Assembly: GCA_025059805.1 (NCBI GenBank)
Contig: JANXDG010000068.1
Span: 1 to 39,837 of the forward strand
Reading direction: 5' to 3'
From: Endomicrobiia bacterium
GTDB lineage: Bacteria; Elusimicrobiota; Endomicrobiia; DTEH01
DNA length: 39,837 nt
The translations under genes were made by a program, and so were the position numbers. Below are positions 17,621 through 26,371 of the stretch, piece by piece. Position 1 is the first letter of the stretch, and every line of letters starts with the position of its first letter. The notes beneath the pieces were generated by a model. It ran no database searches. It was not told where the DNA came from and saw only the letters and a list, made by a program, of their open reading frames with translations.

Positions 17621-19453
17621 TTGGAAACTTTTCAACCCATGGACTGGGAAAATTCTCCATATTTGTTAAGAAAACAGTTTTATAGTGTATTGAACATACT
17701 AAGATATTTACTATTGTTACCTATTGGCGTGATATATTTATTTCTTATTTATTATCAGATTTTTCGCGGTGAGTATTATTATGAAATATCGGAGAAGAAC
17801 CGCCTAAGAATATTTAGTATTAATGCACCTCGCGGAATTATTTATGATGTTAATAATAATGTGATAGCAGATAATCGTCCATCAATTACTGTATTTTATT
17901 ATCCTCTACAAAGAGTTAATGCAGAAGAGGTTAATAATCTATTGTCTATATTACCTTTTGCCAGAGATAAAATTTTTAATGCGTTAAAAACAAAGAAGGT
18001 CGTATCTTTAGGATCAGACCTTGACAGACAAACTATATTTCATCTATTTTTGACAAAACATCGGATAGGCAATGTTTTTGTTTCAACAGAATTCAAAAGG
18101 AGATATCCGGAGAATGAACTTTTTTCACATTTAATTGGATATGTAGGTGAGATTACTTACTCTGAATATTTGTCATTAAGAACAAAAGGGTATGGTTATA
18201 CTGACATTGTTGGTAGATCTGGAATAGAAAAAGTATATGAAGAATACTTAAAAGGCGTCAATGGTGCATTATTTATGGAAGTAGATGCAAAAGGTAATCC
18301 TACGAGAATATTAAGAACTGTACCTCCAAAAGTGGGTAAAAATTTGTATTTAACTATAGATAAGGACTTACAAAAAGTCGCAAGAGATGCGATTGCAAGA
18401 ACTGGTAAAAACGGTGCAGTTGTTGGGGTAGATCCTCGTGATGGAGCAATTCGTATACTTGTATCATATAAAGACTTTAATCCAAATTTATTTGTTGTAC
18501 CAACGGAAGAGAAGAAAATATTATTGAAGGACAAAAGTTTGCCATTGCTTAATAGGGCACTACAGGGGATTTATCCGCCAGGGTCCACATTTAAAGTTTT
18601 GACTATGATTGCGGCACTGAATGAAAAAAAGTTTCCTTCAAAAACAACAGTTTTATGTCAAGGAAGTTTTAAGTTTGGAGATAAAATTTTTAAATGTTGG
18701 GAAAAAAAGGGTCATGGTTATGTTGATATGTTTAATGGTTTGAGAGTATCTTGTAATGTTTATTTTATAAATTTGGGTTTACGAATAGGCATTGACGAAA
18801 TAGAGAAATATGCGAAGATGTTTTATTTTGGTGAGAAGACAGGTATTGATCTGCCGTATGAAGTTGCAGGTATAGTACCGTCTAGAAATTGGAAAAAGAA
18901 CAAGTTTAAAGAGGAATGGTATGAGGGTGATACAGTTTCTGTAAGTATTGGTCAGGGATATATAGTTGTAACACCTATTCAGCTTGCAGTATTTGTTTCT
19001 GCGGTGGCCAATCGTGGTATATTTTACACTCCATATATCGTTTCAAGAGTAGAAGATGTAGATGGTGAGATACTCTATACGCATACCCCTAATAAAAAAG
19101 ATTTGACAAAAATAAATTCTGAGGTTTGGGATTTTGTAATAAATTCAATGAAGGCAGTAGTGTCCTCAGGGACAGGACGTGCAGCATACATTCCAGAATT
19201 TCCTGCTGCTGGTAAGACAGGTACAGCTCAAAATCCTCAAGGTGAAGACCACGCTTGGTTTATATGTTTTGCTCCTGCAGAAGAAGATAAACAAGCAGAA
19301 ATTGCCCTAGCGGTGATTGTTGAACATGGAGGCAAAGGTGGTAGCGTAGCTGCACCGATTGCACGGGAAGTACTTATTGAGTATTATAAAAAAACAAGGA
19401 TGAAACAAATTACACCACAAACAGTACATTCAGAGGTAGAATATGGAGACTGA
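17621..19453 (+). CDS. mrdA: Penicillin-binding protein 2 (elongasome transpeptidase)
   Basis: The 610-residue protein has a cytosolic N-terminus, one membrane helix (about 28-47), a PBP dimerisation domain with RGIIYDVNNNVIADNRPS, and a transpeptidase domain. Catalytic motifs are S322-T-F-K325 in PPGSTFK, S377-C-N379 and K532-T-G-T535. It cross-links peptidoglycan during elongation as partner of RodA, which overlaps its 3' end by 11 bp. The frame opens with TTG at 17621 just after mreD. An in-frame ATG at 17639 lacks a better Shine-Dalgarno, so the true start is uncertain by six residues. Confidence 0.95.
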   Translation: METFQPMDWENSPYLLRKQFYSVLNILRYLLLLPIGVIYLFLIYYQIFRGEYYYEISEKNRLRIFSINAPRGIIYDVNNNVIADNRPSITVFYYPLQRVNAEEVNNLLSILPFARDKIFNALKTKKVVSLGSDLDRQTIFHLFLTKHRIGNVFVSTEFKRRYPENELFSHLIGYVGEITYSEYLSLRTKGYGYTDIVGRSGIEKVYEEYLKGVNGALFMEVDAKGNPTRILRTVPPKVGKNLYLTIDKDLQKVARDAIARTGKNGAVVGVDPRDGAIRILVSYKDFNPNLFVVPTEEKKILLKDKSLPLLNRALQGIYPPGSTFKVLTMIAALNEKKFPSKTTVLCQGSFKFGDKIFKCWEKKGHGYVDMFNGLRVSCNVYFINLGLRIGIDEIEKYAKMFYFGEKTGIDLPYEVAGIVPSRNWKKNKFKEEWYEGDTVSVSIGQGYIVVTPIQLAVFVSAVANRGIFYTPYIVSRVEDVDGEILYTHTPNKKDLTKINSEVWDFVINSMKAVVSSGTGRAAYIPEFPAAGKTGTAQNPQGEDHAWFICFAPAEEDKQAEIALAVIVEHGGKGGSVAAPIAREVLIEYYKKTRMKQITPQTVHSEVEYGD

Positions 19454-20813
19454 ACACAAAGTTACTATAGTAACGCTTAAAAAGGAAAAAGATATTATCA
19501 GACAAGTTATAAATGAGTCAAACTGGTATTTGATAGGTTGTGTTTTATCACTTACAATGATTGGCCTATTGATGATTTATTCAACAACTTTGTCAAACAG
19601 CTTGTCTTATGTAATAAAACAGTTTTTTGCTTTTTTAGTAGGTGTAACTATTTTATTTTTATTTAGTATAATTAATTATCAATTATTTCAGGCATATTAT
19701 ATACACTTATATGGATTTTCTGTTATTTTGTTAACTTTAGTTTTGTTTATTGGTACGGCATACAGAAATACACGTGCGTGGATTGACTTTAAACTTTTTT
19801 CATTACAGGTATCTGAGATAGCTAGGATACTTTTTATTCTGTCACTGGCAGGTTTTATAGATAGAGATTATACGAAAAATCGACGATTAATACAATTATT
19901 TAAAATTGTAGCATTTTTTGGATTAATAGCATTCCTTCTAATTCTGCAACCAGACTTTTCTGCGCTTGTAGTATATTTCCCTATAATCACAATAATGCTT
20001 TATTTGTCCGGTGTTAACAGAAAATTACTTTCGTACGGATTGTTGTTCGGATTTACTACTGCTGTATTAGTACTAATAAAAATTTACCTAATGATAAAGG
20101 AAAATGTTAGAAGTTCTAATATTGTGAATTTTGTAAATGCTTCACTTAACGATATTAACATACAATATATAATCGTACTAATATTAATAGGAATACTAAC
20201 TTGGTTTGTGTGGTGGATTTTAAAAAAGTTATTATTTAGAGTAAAAATTAGCTATTTAATTCTTACAATTATAGTTTTGTGGTCAAGCTATACACTGGTT
20301 AACTTTAGTCATAGGTTTGTAAAGTTATATCAACAGAAACGGTTAATAGCTTTTTTGGACCCATATTTTGATCCTACAGGTGCTGGGTATCAAATAATAC
20401 AAACACGAATAGCTATTGGAAGCGGGAGAATTTTTGGTAAAGGCTTGTTTGGTAGTACTCAAGCTAAACTTGGTTTTGTACCAGAGAAACATACAGATTT
20501 TATATTTTCTGTAATTTGTGAAGAGTTTGGTCTTCTGGGTGCTACTATCGTTATTTCACTATATCTCTTATTGATTTTGGAAGGTACAAAAATTATGTTT
20601 AGTGCAAGAGATACATTCGGTGTGCTTTTGTCGTCATCCATAGTATCAATGTTTGCATTTTATTTTTTTATCAATGTTGGGATGTGTTTAGGAATTCTAC
20701 CGGTTGTTGGTTTACCTCTACCTTTTTTATCTTATGGTGGTTCAAACTTAGTTTCGTCTTATATGGCAGTTGGTATACTAAATTCAATTCATATAAGAAG
20801 ATATATCTACTAA
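19443..20813 (+). CDS. rodA: Peptidoglycan polymerase RodA (SEDS family), long form
   Basis: The 456-residue SEDS protein polymerises glycan strands from lipid II. It has LFDPYFDPTGAGYQ-like FLDPYFDPTGAGYQIIQTRIAI, then LGFVPEKHTDFIFSVICEE and the final GLPLPFLSYGGSNL, all diagnostic. It is longer than typical RodA (about 370-420). The extra residues fall before the YQQKRLIAFLDP segment and look like an inserted pair of membrane helices. A gaggt Shine-Dalgarno lies in the end of mrdA. Confidence 0.95.
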   Translation: METEHKVTIVTLKKEKDIIRQVINESNWYLIGCVLSLTMIGLLMIYSTTLSNSLSYVIKQFFAFLVGVTILFLFSIINYQLFQAYYIHLYGFSVILLTLVLFIGTAYRNTRAWIDFKLFSLQVSEIARILFILSLAGFIDRDYTKNRRLIQLFKIVAFFGLIAFLLILQPDFSALVVYFPIITIMLYLSGVNRKLLSYGLLFGFTTAVLVLIKIYLMIKENVRSSNIVNFVNASLNDINIQYIIVLILIGILTWFVWWILKKLLFRVKISYLILTIIVLWSSYTLVNFSHRFVKLYQQKRLIAFLDPYFDPTGAGYQIIQTRIAIGSGRIFGKGLFGSTQAKLGFVPEKHTDFIFSVICEEFGLLGATIVISLYLLLILEGTKIMFSARDTFGVLLSSSIVSMFAFYFFINVGMCLGILPVVGLPLPFLSYGGSNLVSSYMAVGILNSIHIRRYIY

Positions 20814-20829
20814 CAATAAAATTTCTTTA

Positions 20830-23310
20830 ATGAAACAACATATTGAAAAATTGTTAATGCAAGTTACAACTCCTGGACAGTATATTAATAATGAATATAA
20901 TTCAGACACACTATCAATAATTCCTAAGTGGCAGAATGACAAAATTGTTAAAATTTGCTTATGTTATCCTGACAAATATGTTATAGGTATGTCAAACCTT
21001 GGAATTGAAATACTGTATAAACTACTTAATTCTCTGGATATTGTTCTTTGTGAAAGAGTTTTTGTGCCTGAATTAGATATGGAACGATTATTGCAAGATA
21101 ATAATATACAGATTTTTTCATTAGAAACACAACGCAAGCTTTCAGAGTTTGATATTATTGGTTTTTCGTTACAACATGAACTTTGTTATACTAATATATT
21201 TACAGTTTTGTCACTTGCTAAAATACCGTTTAAAAGAAGTGAGCGTAAAGAAAAATTCCCTTTAATAATTGCAGGTGGTCCTTGCACGGTAAATCCTAAA
21301 GTTTTAAGTGACTATATAGATTTTTTTGTATTAGGTGAGGCAGAAGAAGTTATAGTTAAAATTGTTGAGATTATTTTTAAACATAAAAATGGAAATGATA
21401 TAAAAAAGGAAGAAGTTTTAAATGAAGTCAATAAGTTACCATCTGTATATGTACCGTCAATTGAATATGATAAAAAAGTTATACCTGCTGTAGTTGATAT
21501 TAATAAAAGTTTTTATCCTGAAATACCTACTGTACCTGTTATCAGAACCACACACTTAAGACTAAACATAGAACTTACACGTGGTTGTGCGTATAATTGT
21601 TATTTTTGCCAGGCTGGTTATATTCATAAACCGTTACGATATAGAAACAAAGAATTAGTATTTCATTTAATTGAGAAAGGATTAAGCAGTACGGGGTATG
21701 ACGAAGTAGCACTTACAGGTTTTTGTGTAACAAATTATCCATATTTAGTTGAAGTTATGGATTTTATTCATAGACGTTTTAAAGAACAATTTGTATCAAT
21801 ATCATTACCTTCTGTTAGATTAGAAGATTTAACTTCAGAAATACTTGAAAGGTTATCTTTTCCGAGAAAGTCAACGATAACATTAGCGCCTGAGGCTGGT
21901 AGTGAGAGGTTAAGGAAGGTTATAAACAAAAATGTTACCAATAATGAGATTTATAATAAAATTAGTTTGTTATACAAATATGGCTTTAGAAGAATAAAAC
22001 TTTACTTTATGATAGGTCTGCCAACGGAAACTAATGATGATATCATCGCTATAGTAAACTTTGTTAGACAGTTAAAAAAATTTTTCCCTGGTTTAAATTT
22101 AAATATTACAATATCAATATTTGTACCAAAACCGCATACACCATTTGAATTTTCAGATATGGATAATTATGATAGTTTAAATAAAAAGTTAATATTTTTA
22201 TTAAGAAATTTACGAAAAGAATTACATATAGGATCTGTCAAAAACAAAATATATTCTGCATTTGTAGAAGCGTTAATTTCGCGAGGTGACGAAAAAATTG
22301 GTAGTTTGATAGAATCTGTATGGTATGCGGGGGCACGGTTTGATAATTGGGATGAAAATTTTGATAGTGAAATTTGGTTAAGTAAAATAAAAGAGATTGG
22401 AATTAATATTGAAGAATATTTGTTTAAAAAAACTAATTTAGCCAAAGAGTTTGTTTGGGATAATGTTCAATTTAAAATTAATAAAAACAAATTATACGAA
22501 AATTATATATCTTCACTACAAAATGTAAACATAAAGAATGTTGAAGAAGGATCTGTTGTTGTCTCCCAGAACAAAAATGAAATAAAGGTAGGAACCTTAT
22601 ATAATGTCTCACGTAAGGATGAATTTTTGTTTACATTAAGATTAAGATTCTCTCGTAGAGGCAAAATTAAGTATATTTCTTATCTTGATGAATTAGAACT
22701 CATCAAACGTGCGTTGAGAATGGCACTTTTACCGTTGTGTTATACTCAAGGTTATAATCCACATATTAAAATGTCATTAGCCCCACCAATATCTGTAGGA
22801 TATGAAAGTAATTCAGAATATGTTGATGTTGAACTATTTAATAAGATAGACCTGAATGATACTATGGTTAAACTAAACAGGTTTCTACCAGCTGGTCTTT
22901 CACTTATAGGACTGAAAATTTTCTCATCATCGTTAAACAGAATTCCATCATTAAGCAGTATTGTAAATCTCATGGAATATATTGTAAGATACAATAATGA
23001 GTTTAGTAAAACTAAGTTGGACGAGTTTCTATCCTTAGATGATTTTAATATTCAAAAACGAAAAATTACAAAGTATGGTGAAGAAAAAGTAGAAATAATT
23101 AATCTACGCGATCTAATAAAAACTCTTGAACTTATTGACAAACATACAGTGCGTATGTTGTTGAGATTTGGTCCAGGTAAAACATTAAAACCAGAAATAA
23201 TTCTTTCAAAAATTTTTGATATTTCTGAGAATGAATATTATCAATTTGAAATTCTTAGAGAGAATTTGTACGTAGAAAGTAATAATTCTAATATTATTAC
23301 TTTAATGTAG
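20830..23310 (+). CDS. Fused TIGR03960-type radical SAM protein plus TIGR03936/DUF2344 domain
   Basis: The 826-residue protein has an N-terminal B12-binding-like region (residues 1-200) and a radical SAM core with C253-x3-C257-x2-C260 in [15 protein letters not shown]-terminal TIGR03936/DUF2344 domain starts near residue 598 ([20 protein letters not shown], then [16 protein letters not shown]). In many Firmicutes these two parts are separate adjacent genes; here they are one. The family is commonly next to rng, rplU, rpmA and obgE, and its function is not established. The ATG has no Shine-Dalgarno. Confidence 0.88.
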   Translation: MKQHIEKLLMQVTTPGQYINNEYNSDTLSIIPKWQNDKIVKICLCYPDKYVIGMSNLGIEILYKLLNSLDIVLCERVFVPELDMERLLQDNNIQIFSLETQRKLSEFDIIGFSLQHELCYTNIFTVLSLAKIPFKRSERKEKFPLIIAGGPCTVNPKVLSDYIDFFVLGEAEEVIVKIVEIIFKHKNGNDIKKEEVLNEVNKLPSVYVPSIEYDKKVIPAVVDINKSFYPEIPTVPVIRTTHLRLNIELTRGCAYNCYFCQAGYIHKPLRYRNKELVFHLIEKGLSSTGYDEVALTGFCVTNYPYLVEVMDFIHRRFKEQFVSISLPSVRLEDLTSEILERLSFPRKSTITLAPEAGSERLRKVINKNVTNNEIYNKISLLYKYGFRRIKLYFMIGLPTETNDDIIAIVNFVRQLKKFFPGLNLNITISIFVPKPHTPFEFSDMDNYDSLNKKLIFLLRNLRKELHIGSVKNKIYSAFVEALISRGDEKIGSLIESVWYAGARFDNWDENFDSEIWLSKIKEIGINIEEYLFKKTNLAKEFVWDNVQFKINKNKLYENYISSLQNVNIKNVEEGSVVVSQNKNEIKVGTLYNVSRKDEFLFTLRLRFSRRGKIKYISYLDELELIKRALRMALLPLCYTQGYNPHIKMSLAPPISVGYESNSEYVDVELFNKIDLNDTMVKLNRFLPAGLSLIGLKIFSSSLNRIPSLSSIVNLMEYIVRYNNEFSKTKLDEFLSLDDFNIQKRKITKYGEEKVEIINLRDLIKTLELIDKHTVRMLLRFGPGKTLKPEIILSKIFDISENEYYQFEILRENLYVESNNSNIITLM

Positions 23311-23327
23311 AAAGGAGGATTTCTGCT

Positions 23328-23570
23328 ATGGCACATGTAACAAACGGAAGGGATAGTAATCCTAAATATCTTGGTGTAAAATCTTATGAGGGAGAATTAG
23401 TAAAACCAGGCGAGATTATTGTTAAACAACGTGGTACTAAATTTTTGCCCGGTAAAAATGTGTTTGTTAGCAAAGATTTTTCTATACATTCAAAAATTTT
23501 TGGAAGAGTTATGTTTAAATATGTGAATAAAAATAAACAACGTATAGATGTAGAGTATATAAATATATAG
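23328..23570 (+). CDS. rpmA: 50S ribosomal protein bL27 with shortened N-terminal tail
   Basis: The 80-residue L27 has [34 protein letters not shown] and a C-terminal [13 protein letters not shown]. The usual tail (E. coli MAHKKAGGSTRNGRDS) is reduced to [10 protein letters not shown], so about six residues are lost. In E. coli this tail reaches into the peptidyl transferase centre. The ATG follows a strong aaaggagg (23311-23318), so the short start is secure. rplU, usually just upstream, is missing from this locus. Confidence 0.97.
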   Translation: MAHVTNGRDSNPKYLGVKSYEGELVKPGEIIVKQRGTKFLPGKNVFVSKDFSIHSKIFGRVMFKYVNKNKQRIDVEYINI

Positions 23571-23581
23571 GAGCAAGGTAA

Positions 23582-24874
23582 ATGTTTGTTGATAGAGTAA
23601 AAATTTTTGTTGAATCTGGGAAAGGTGGAGATGGTTGTGTAAGTTTTCGTAGAGAGAAGTTTGTCCCTTTAGGTGGTCCTGATGGCGGTAATGGAGGAAA
23701 AGGTGGGGATGTATATCTTAGAGCTAACCCTGAAATGACAACATTATACGATTTTGTTCTCAGGCCACATTATAAAGCTGAAAATGGACAGCATGGCAGA
23801 GGAAAGAATATGGTAGGTAAGGATGGAAAGGATCTTTATATTGATGTACCGTGTGGAACCGTTGTGTATAAACTCACATCTGAAGGTAAACAAGAATTAG
23901 TTGCTGATCTGTCAAAACCGTATCAAACAATACTTGTAGCAAGAGGTGGTCGTGGTGGTCGCGGGAATGCAATGTTTAAATCTTCAACGAACCGTACACC
24001 AAGGGTAGCAGAGCTAGGTCAACCTGGGGAAAAGGTTACACTTGTATTAGAGTTAAAACTTATAGCAGATGTGGGAATAATTGGGTTACCAAATGTTGGT
24101 AAATCTACATTGTTATCAATAATTACCAAGGCGAAACCTAAAATTGCAGATTATCCATTCACAACTTTATCTCCGAACCTTGGAGTTTTAGAGTATGATT
24201 ATAACTACAAGATTGTTTTTGCTGACATTCCAGGTTTAATTGAAGACGCACATAAGGGTAAAGGTTTAGGTACGGATTTTCTCCGACATATAGAACGTAC
24301 TAAAGTTTTGTTACATTTGATAGATATTTCTTCTAGAAAGATTACAAAAATTTATAAGGATTACAATATTGTAATTAACGAATTAAAAAGTTATTCAGAG
24401 ATGTTAGTACAAAAACCAATGATTGTTGTTTTAAACAAGGCAGATTTAATAGGCAAGGATGAAGTTGAAGTAATCGTAAAAAAATTCAAAAACAAAATTA
24501 AATCTAAACATGAAATATTGGCTATTTCCGCTGTAAATAAGCAAAATATTGATATCATGCTTAAAAAAATTGTAAAGTTAATTCATTCTTTAAAACATCA
24601 GAAAGAATATACGCAAGTGTTAAGTAAAGATGTACAAAAAGTCTTTGCTTATAAAGAAATTTTCACAGTTGAGAAACATGAGGATAGATTTATAGTAAAA
24701 GGTAAAAAAGTTGAAGATATAGTAAAAATGACAGATTTTTCCTCACAGGATAGTATAAAAAGGTTACAAAAGATTTTTAAGCAATTGGGTGTAGAAAAAA
24801 AGTTAAAACAATACGGCATTAAAGAAGGCGATATAGTTGAAATTGCTGACGTAGAATTCACATATTTTGAGTAA
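23582..24874 (+). CDS. obgE: GTPase ObgE
   Basis: The 430-residue protein has the glycine-rich Obg fold (residues 1-160, with FRREKFVPLGGPDGGNGGKGGDV), a GTPase domain and a C-terminal OCT domain. In the GTPase domain the P-loop is GLPNVGKSTLL, followed by DIPGLIEDAHKGKGLG and NKAD. The OCT domain carries VKMTDFSSQDSIKRLQ. ObgE is a large-subunit assembly and stress factor that belongs with L27. A tagga Shine-Dalgarno precedes the ATG. tRNA-Thr starts 13 bp after the stop. Confidence 0.97.
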   Translation: MFVDRVKIFVESGKGGDGCVSFRREKFVPLGGPDGGNGGKGGDVYLRANPEMTTLYDFVLRPHYKAENGQHGRGKNMVGKDGKDLYIDVPCGTVVYKLTSEGKQELVADLSKPYQTILVARGGRGGRGNAMFKSSTNRTPRVAELGQPGEKVTLVLELKLIADVGIIGLPNVGKSTLLSIITKAKPKIADYPFTTLSPNLGVLEYDYNYKIVFADIPGLIEDAHKGKGLGTDFLRHIERTKVLLHLIDISSRKITKIYKDYNIVINELKSYSEMLVQKPMIVVLNKADLIGKDEVEVIVKKFKNKIKSKHEILAISAVNKQNIDIMLKKIVKLIHSLKHQKEYTQVLSKDVQKVFAYKEIFTVEKHEDRFIVKGKKVEDIVKMTDFSSQDSIKRLQKIFKQLGVEKKLKQYGIKEGDIVEIADVEFTYFE

Positions 24875-24887
24875 ATAAATTATTTTT

Positions 24888-24959
24888 GCCGGCATAACTC
24901 AGTGGTAGAGTACCCGCCTTGTAAGCGGGAAGTCGAGGGTTCAAATCCCTCTGCCGGCT
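24888..24959 (+). tRNA. tRNA-Thr (TGT)
   Basis: A complete 72-nt cloverleaf: 7-bp acceptor GCCGGCA with TGCCGGC, anticodon stem CCCGC with GCGGG and loop CTTGTAA, giving TGT at 24920-24922. The T arm GAGGG-TTCAAAT-CCCTC is perfect. The discriminator is T. CCA is not encoded. A run of six or seven T follows at once, and the next reading frame starts 11 bases after the 3' end. Confidence 0.97.
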
Positions 24960-24970
24960 TTTTTATTTCT

Positions 24971-26371
24971 GTGAAAAAAATTATACAGTCATTCATAGAA
25001 TTTATATCTTTTGTGATGGTAATTGTTGTCATATGGCTACTAATAAGATATCCTGCATACACCATATACATATATCCTTGTTTTGGTGCCTGCATCATTG
25101 TGTTTCACCTATGTGAAGACCTTTTCTTAGAATTTGTTGTTTTATTTGTCAGCATATTTGTTGGTTTGATAGTTATTATATTGCTTCCGAAAGAAATAAA
25201 TAATTTTTACAGGCTGGTTTTACTGGGTGAGATAATAATGGTGTTATTATGGTATTCGCTATTATTTAAATTAGATGCATACTTACAGAAACAACAAGGG
25301 TTATGGACAGAAAAAAAGGAATTTCTTGAGAAAGAAATAGGTAGGCTTACTCATGAAATTAATCTGTTGAAAGATGCAACGTTTAATAATATGATTAAAA
25401 TACAAAATTATAAGTTTATAGAAGAGGTGATAAATAAACTTGTTAGTTTTCAAGCATGCTCTCAGCTTTGTGAATATGTTTCAGAGGTATTGATTAGATT
25501 ATTACCACGATGTAAGAGCCGTCTCTATATTACAGGTGATTCTTCAGACAATTTCATTGAGAAATTGTTAGCGTATTATGATAAGAATGTTATATATATC
25601 CCGGAAGTCTCTACGTATGCGAAAAATTATGATCCAATGGTTCAATTAGTTGTAAGTTCTTTAGAACAGGGTAATGTTAAATCTGTTGTAAGTGTCAGGT
25701 TAGATAATCCAAAAAATGGTAATATTGAAGGACATTTGGTTGTTTACTCTACTGAATACTTAATATCTGAAGATGATTTGAGACTTATTTTGTTATTATC
25801 GTCATACATAAACATTGCAATTACTAATCTTAAAACATTTGAGTACGTAAAACAATTAGCTATATCTGATACATTAACAGGTCTATTTGTTCAAAGATAT
25901 TTCAAAGAATTATTAACAGAACAAATAAGGATTGCAAGATATTATGGTAAATCGTTAGTTTTAGCCATTTTTGATATTGATAATTTTAAACAAATAAATG
26001 ATACTTATGGACACAATATAGGTGACGAAGTTTTGGTAAGATTTGCTAACATTTTGAGAGCGAGGTTAAGAGAAACCGATATTATTGCACGATACGGTGG
26101 TGACGAATTTGCTACTGTTTTGTTGAATGTAGATTTGGACGAAGCAAGAAATATATGCGAAGAGATTAGAAGTACAGTTTTAAAGGAAACATTGGTTTTG
26201 TCAAAACCGACTGATTTTTCTAGCCGTGCACGAGTAAAGTTTGAAATATCATGTGGTATTAGTTTATATTCTACTAGATTTTCCACTACGGAAGAATTTA
26301 TAGATTATGTAGATAAGCTGTTGTATAAAGCTAAACAAACAGGTAAGAATAGAGTAATAGCAGAAGTATGA
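24971..26371 (+). CDS. Membrane diguanylate cyclase with GGDEF domain and intact I-site
   Basis: I choose GTG 24971, the first start after tRNA-Thr; the frame is open upstream but runs through the tRNA. The 466-residue product has about four membrane helices (residues 8-95), a coiled coil (about 100-140), a GAF-like region and a C-terminal GGDEF domain. GGDEF is residues 376-380. RETD at 367-370 fits the RxxD inhibitory site five residues upstream. The DIDNFKQINDTYGH metal/nucleotide motif is intact, so it probably makes c-di-GMP under product inhibition. The stop overlaps the next gene by 4 bp. No Shine-Dalgarno is visible. Confidence 0.86.
   Translation: MKKIIQSFIEFISFVMVIVVIWLLIRYPAYTIYIYPCFGACIIVFHLCEDLFLEFVVLFVSIFVGLIVIILLPKEINNFYRLVLLGEIIMVLLWYSLLFKLDAYLQKQQGLWTEKKEFLEKEIGRLTHEINLLKDATFNNMIKIQNYKFIEEVINKLVSFQACSQLCEYVSEVLIRLLPRCKSRLYITGDSSDNFIEKLLAYYDKNVIYIPEVSTYAKNYDPMVQLVVSSLEQGNVKSVVSVRLDNPKNGNIEGHLVVYSTEYLISEDDLRLILLLSSYINIAITNLKTFEYVKQLAISDTLTGLFVQRYFKELLTEQIRIARYYGKSLVLAIFDIDNFKQINDTYGHNIGDEVLVRFANILRARLRETDIIARYGGDEFATVLLNVDLDEARNICEEIRSTVLKETLVLSKPTDFSSRARVKFEISCGISLYSTRFSTTEEFIDYVDKLLYKAKQTGKNRVIAEV

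Noticed and set aside
24846-24885. Possible promoter before tRNA-Thr
   Set aside because: CTGACG lies in the end of obgE, but no -10 sits at a workable distance; read-through from obgE is simpler.
24880-25098. Minus-strand frame over tRNA-Thr
   Set aside because: It covers the tRNA in antisense and part of the first cyclase; no start signal.
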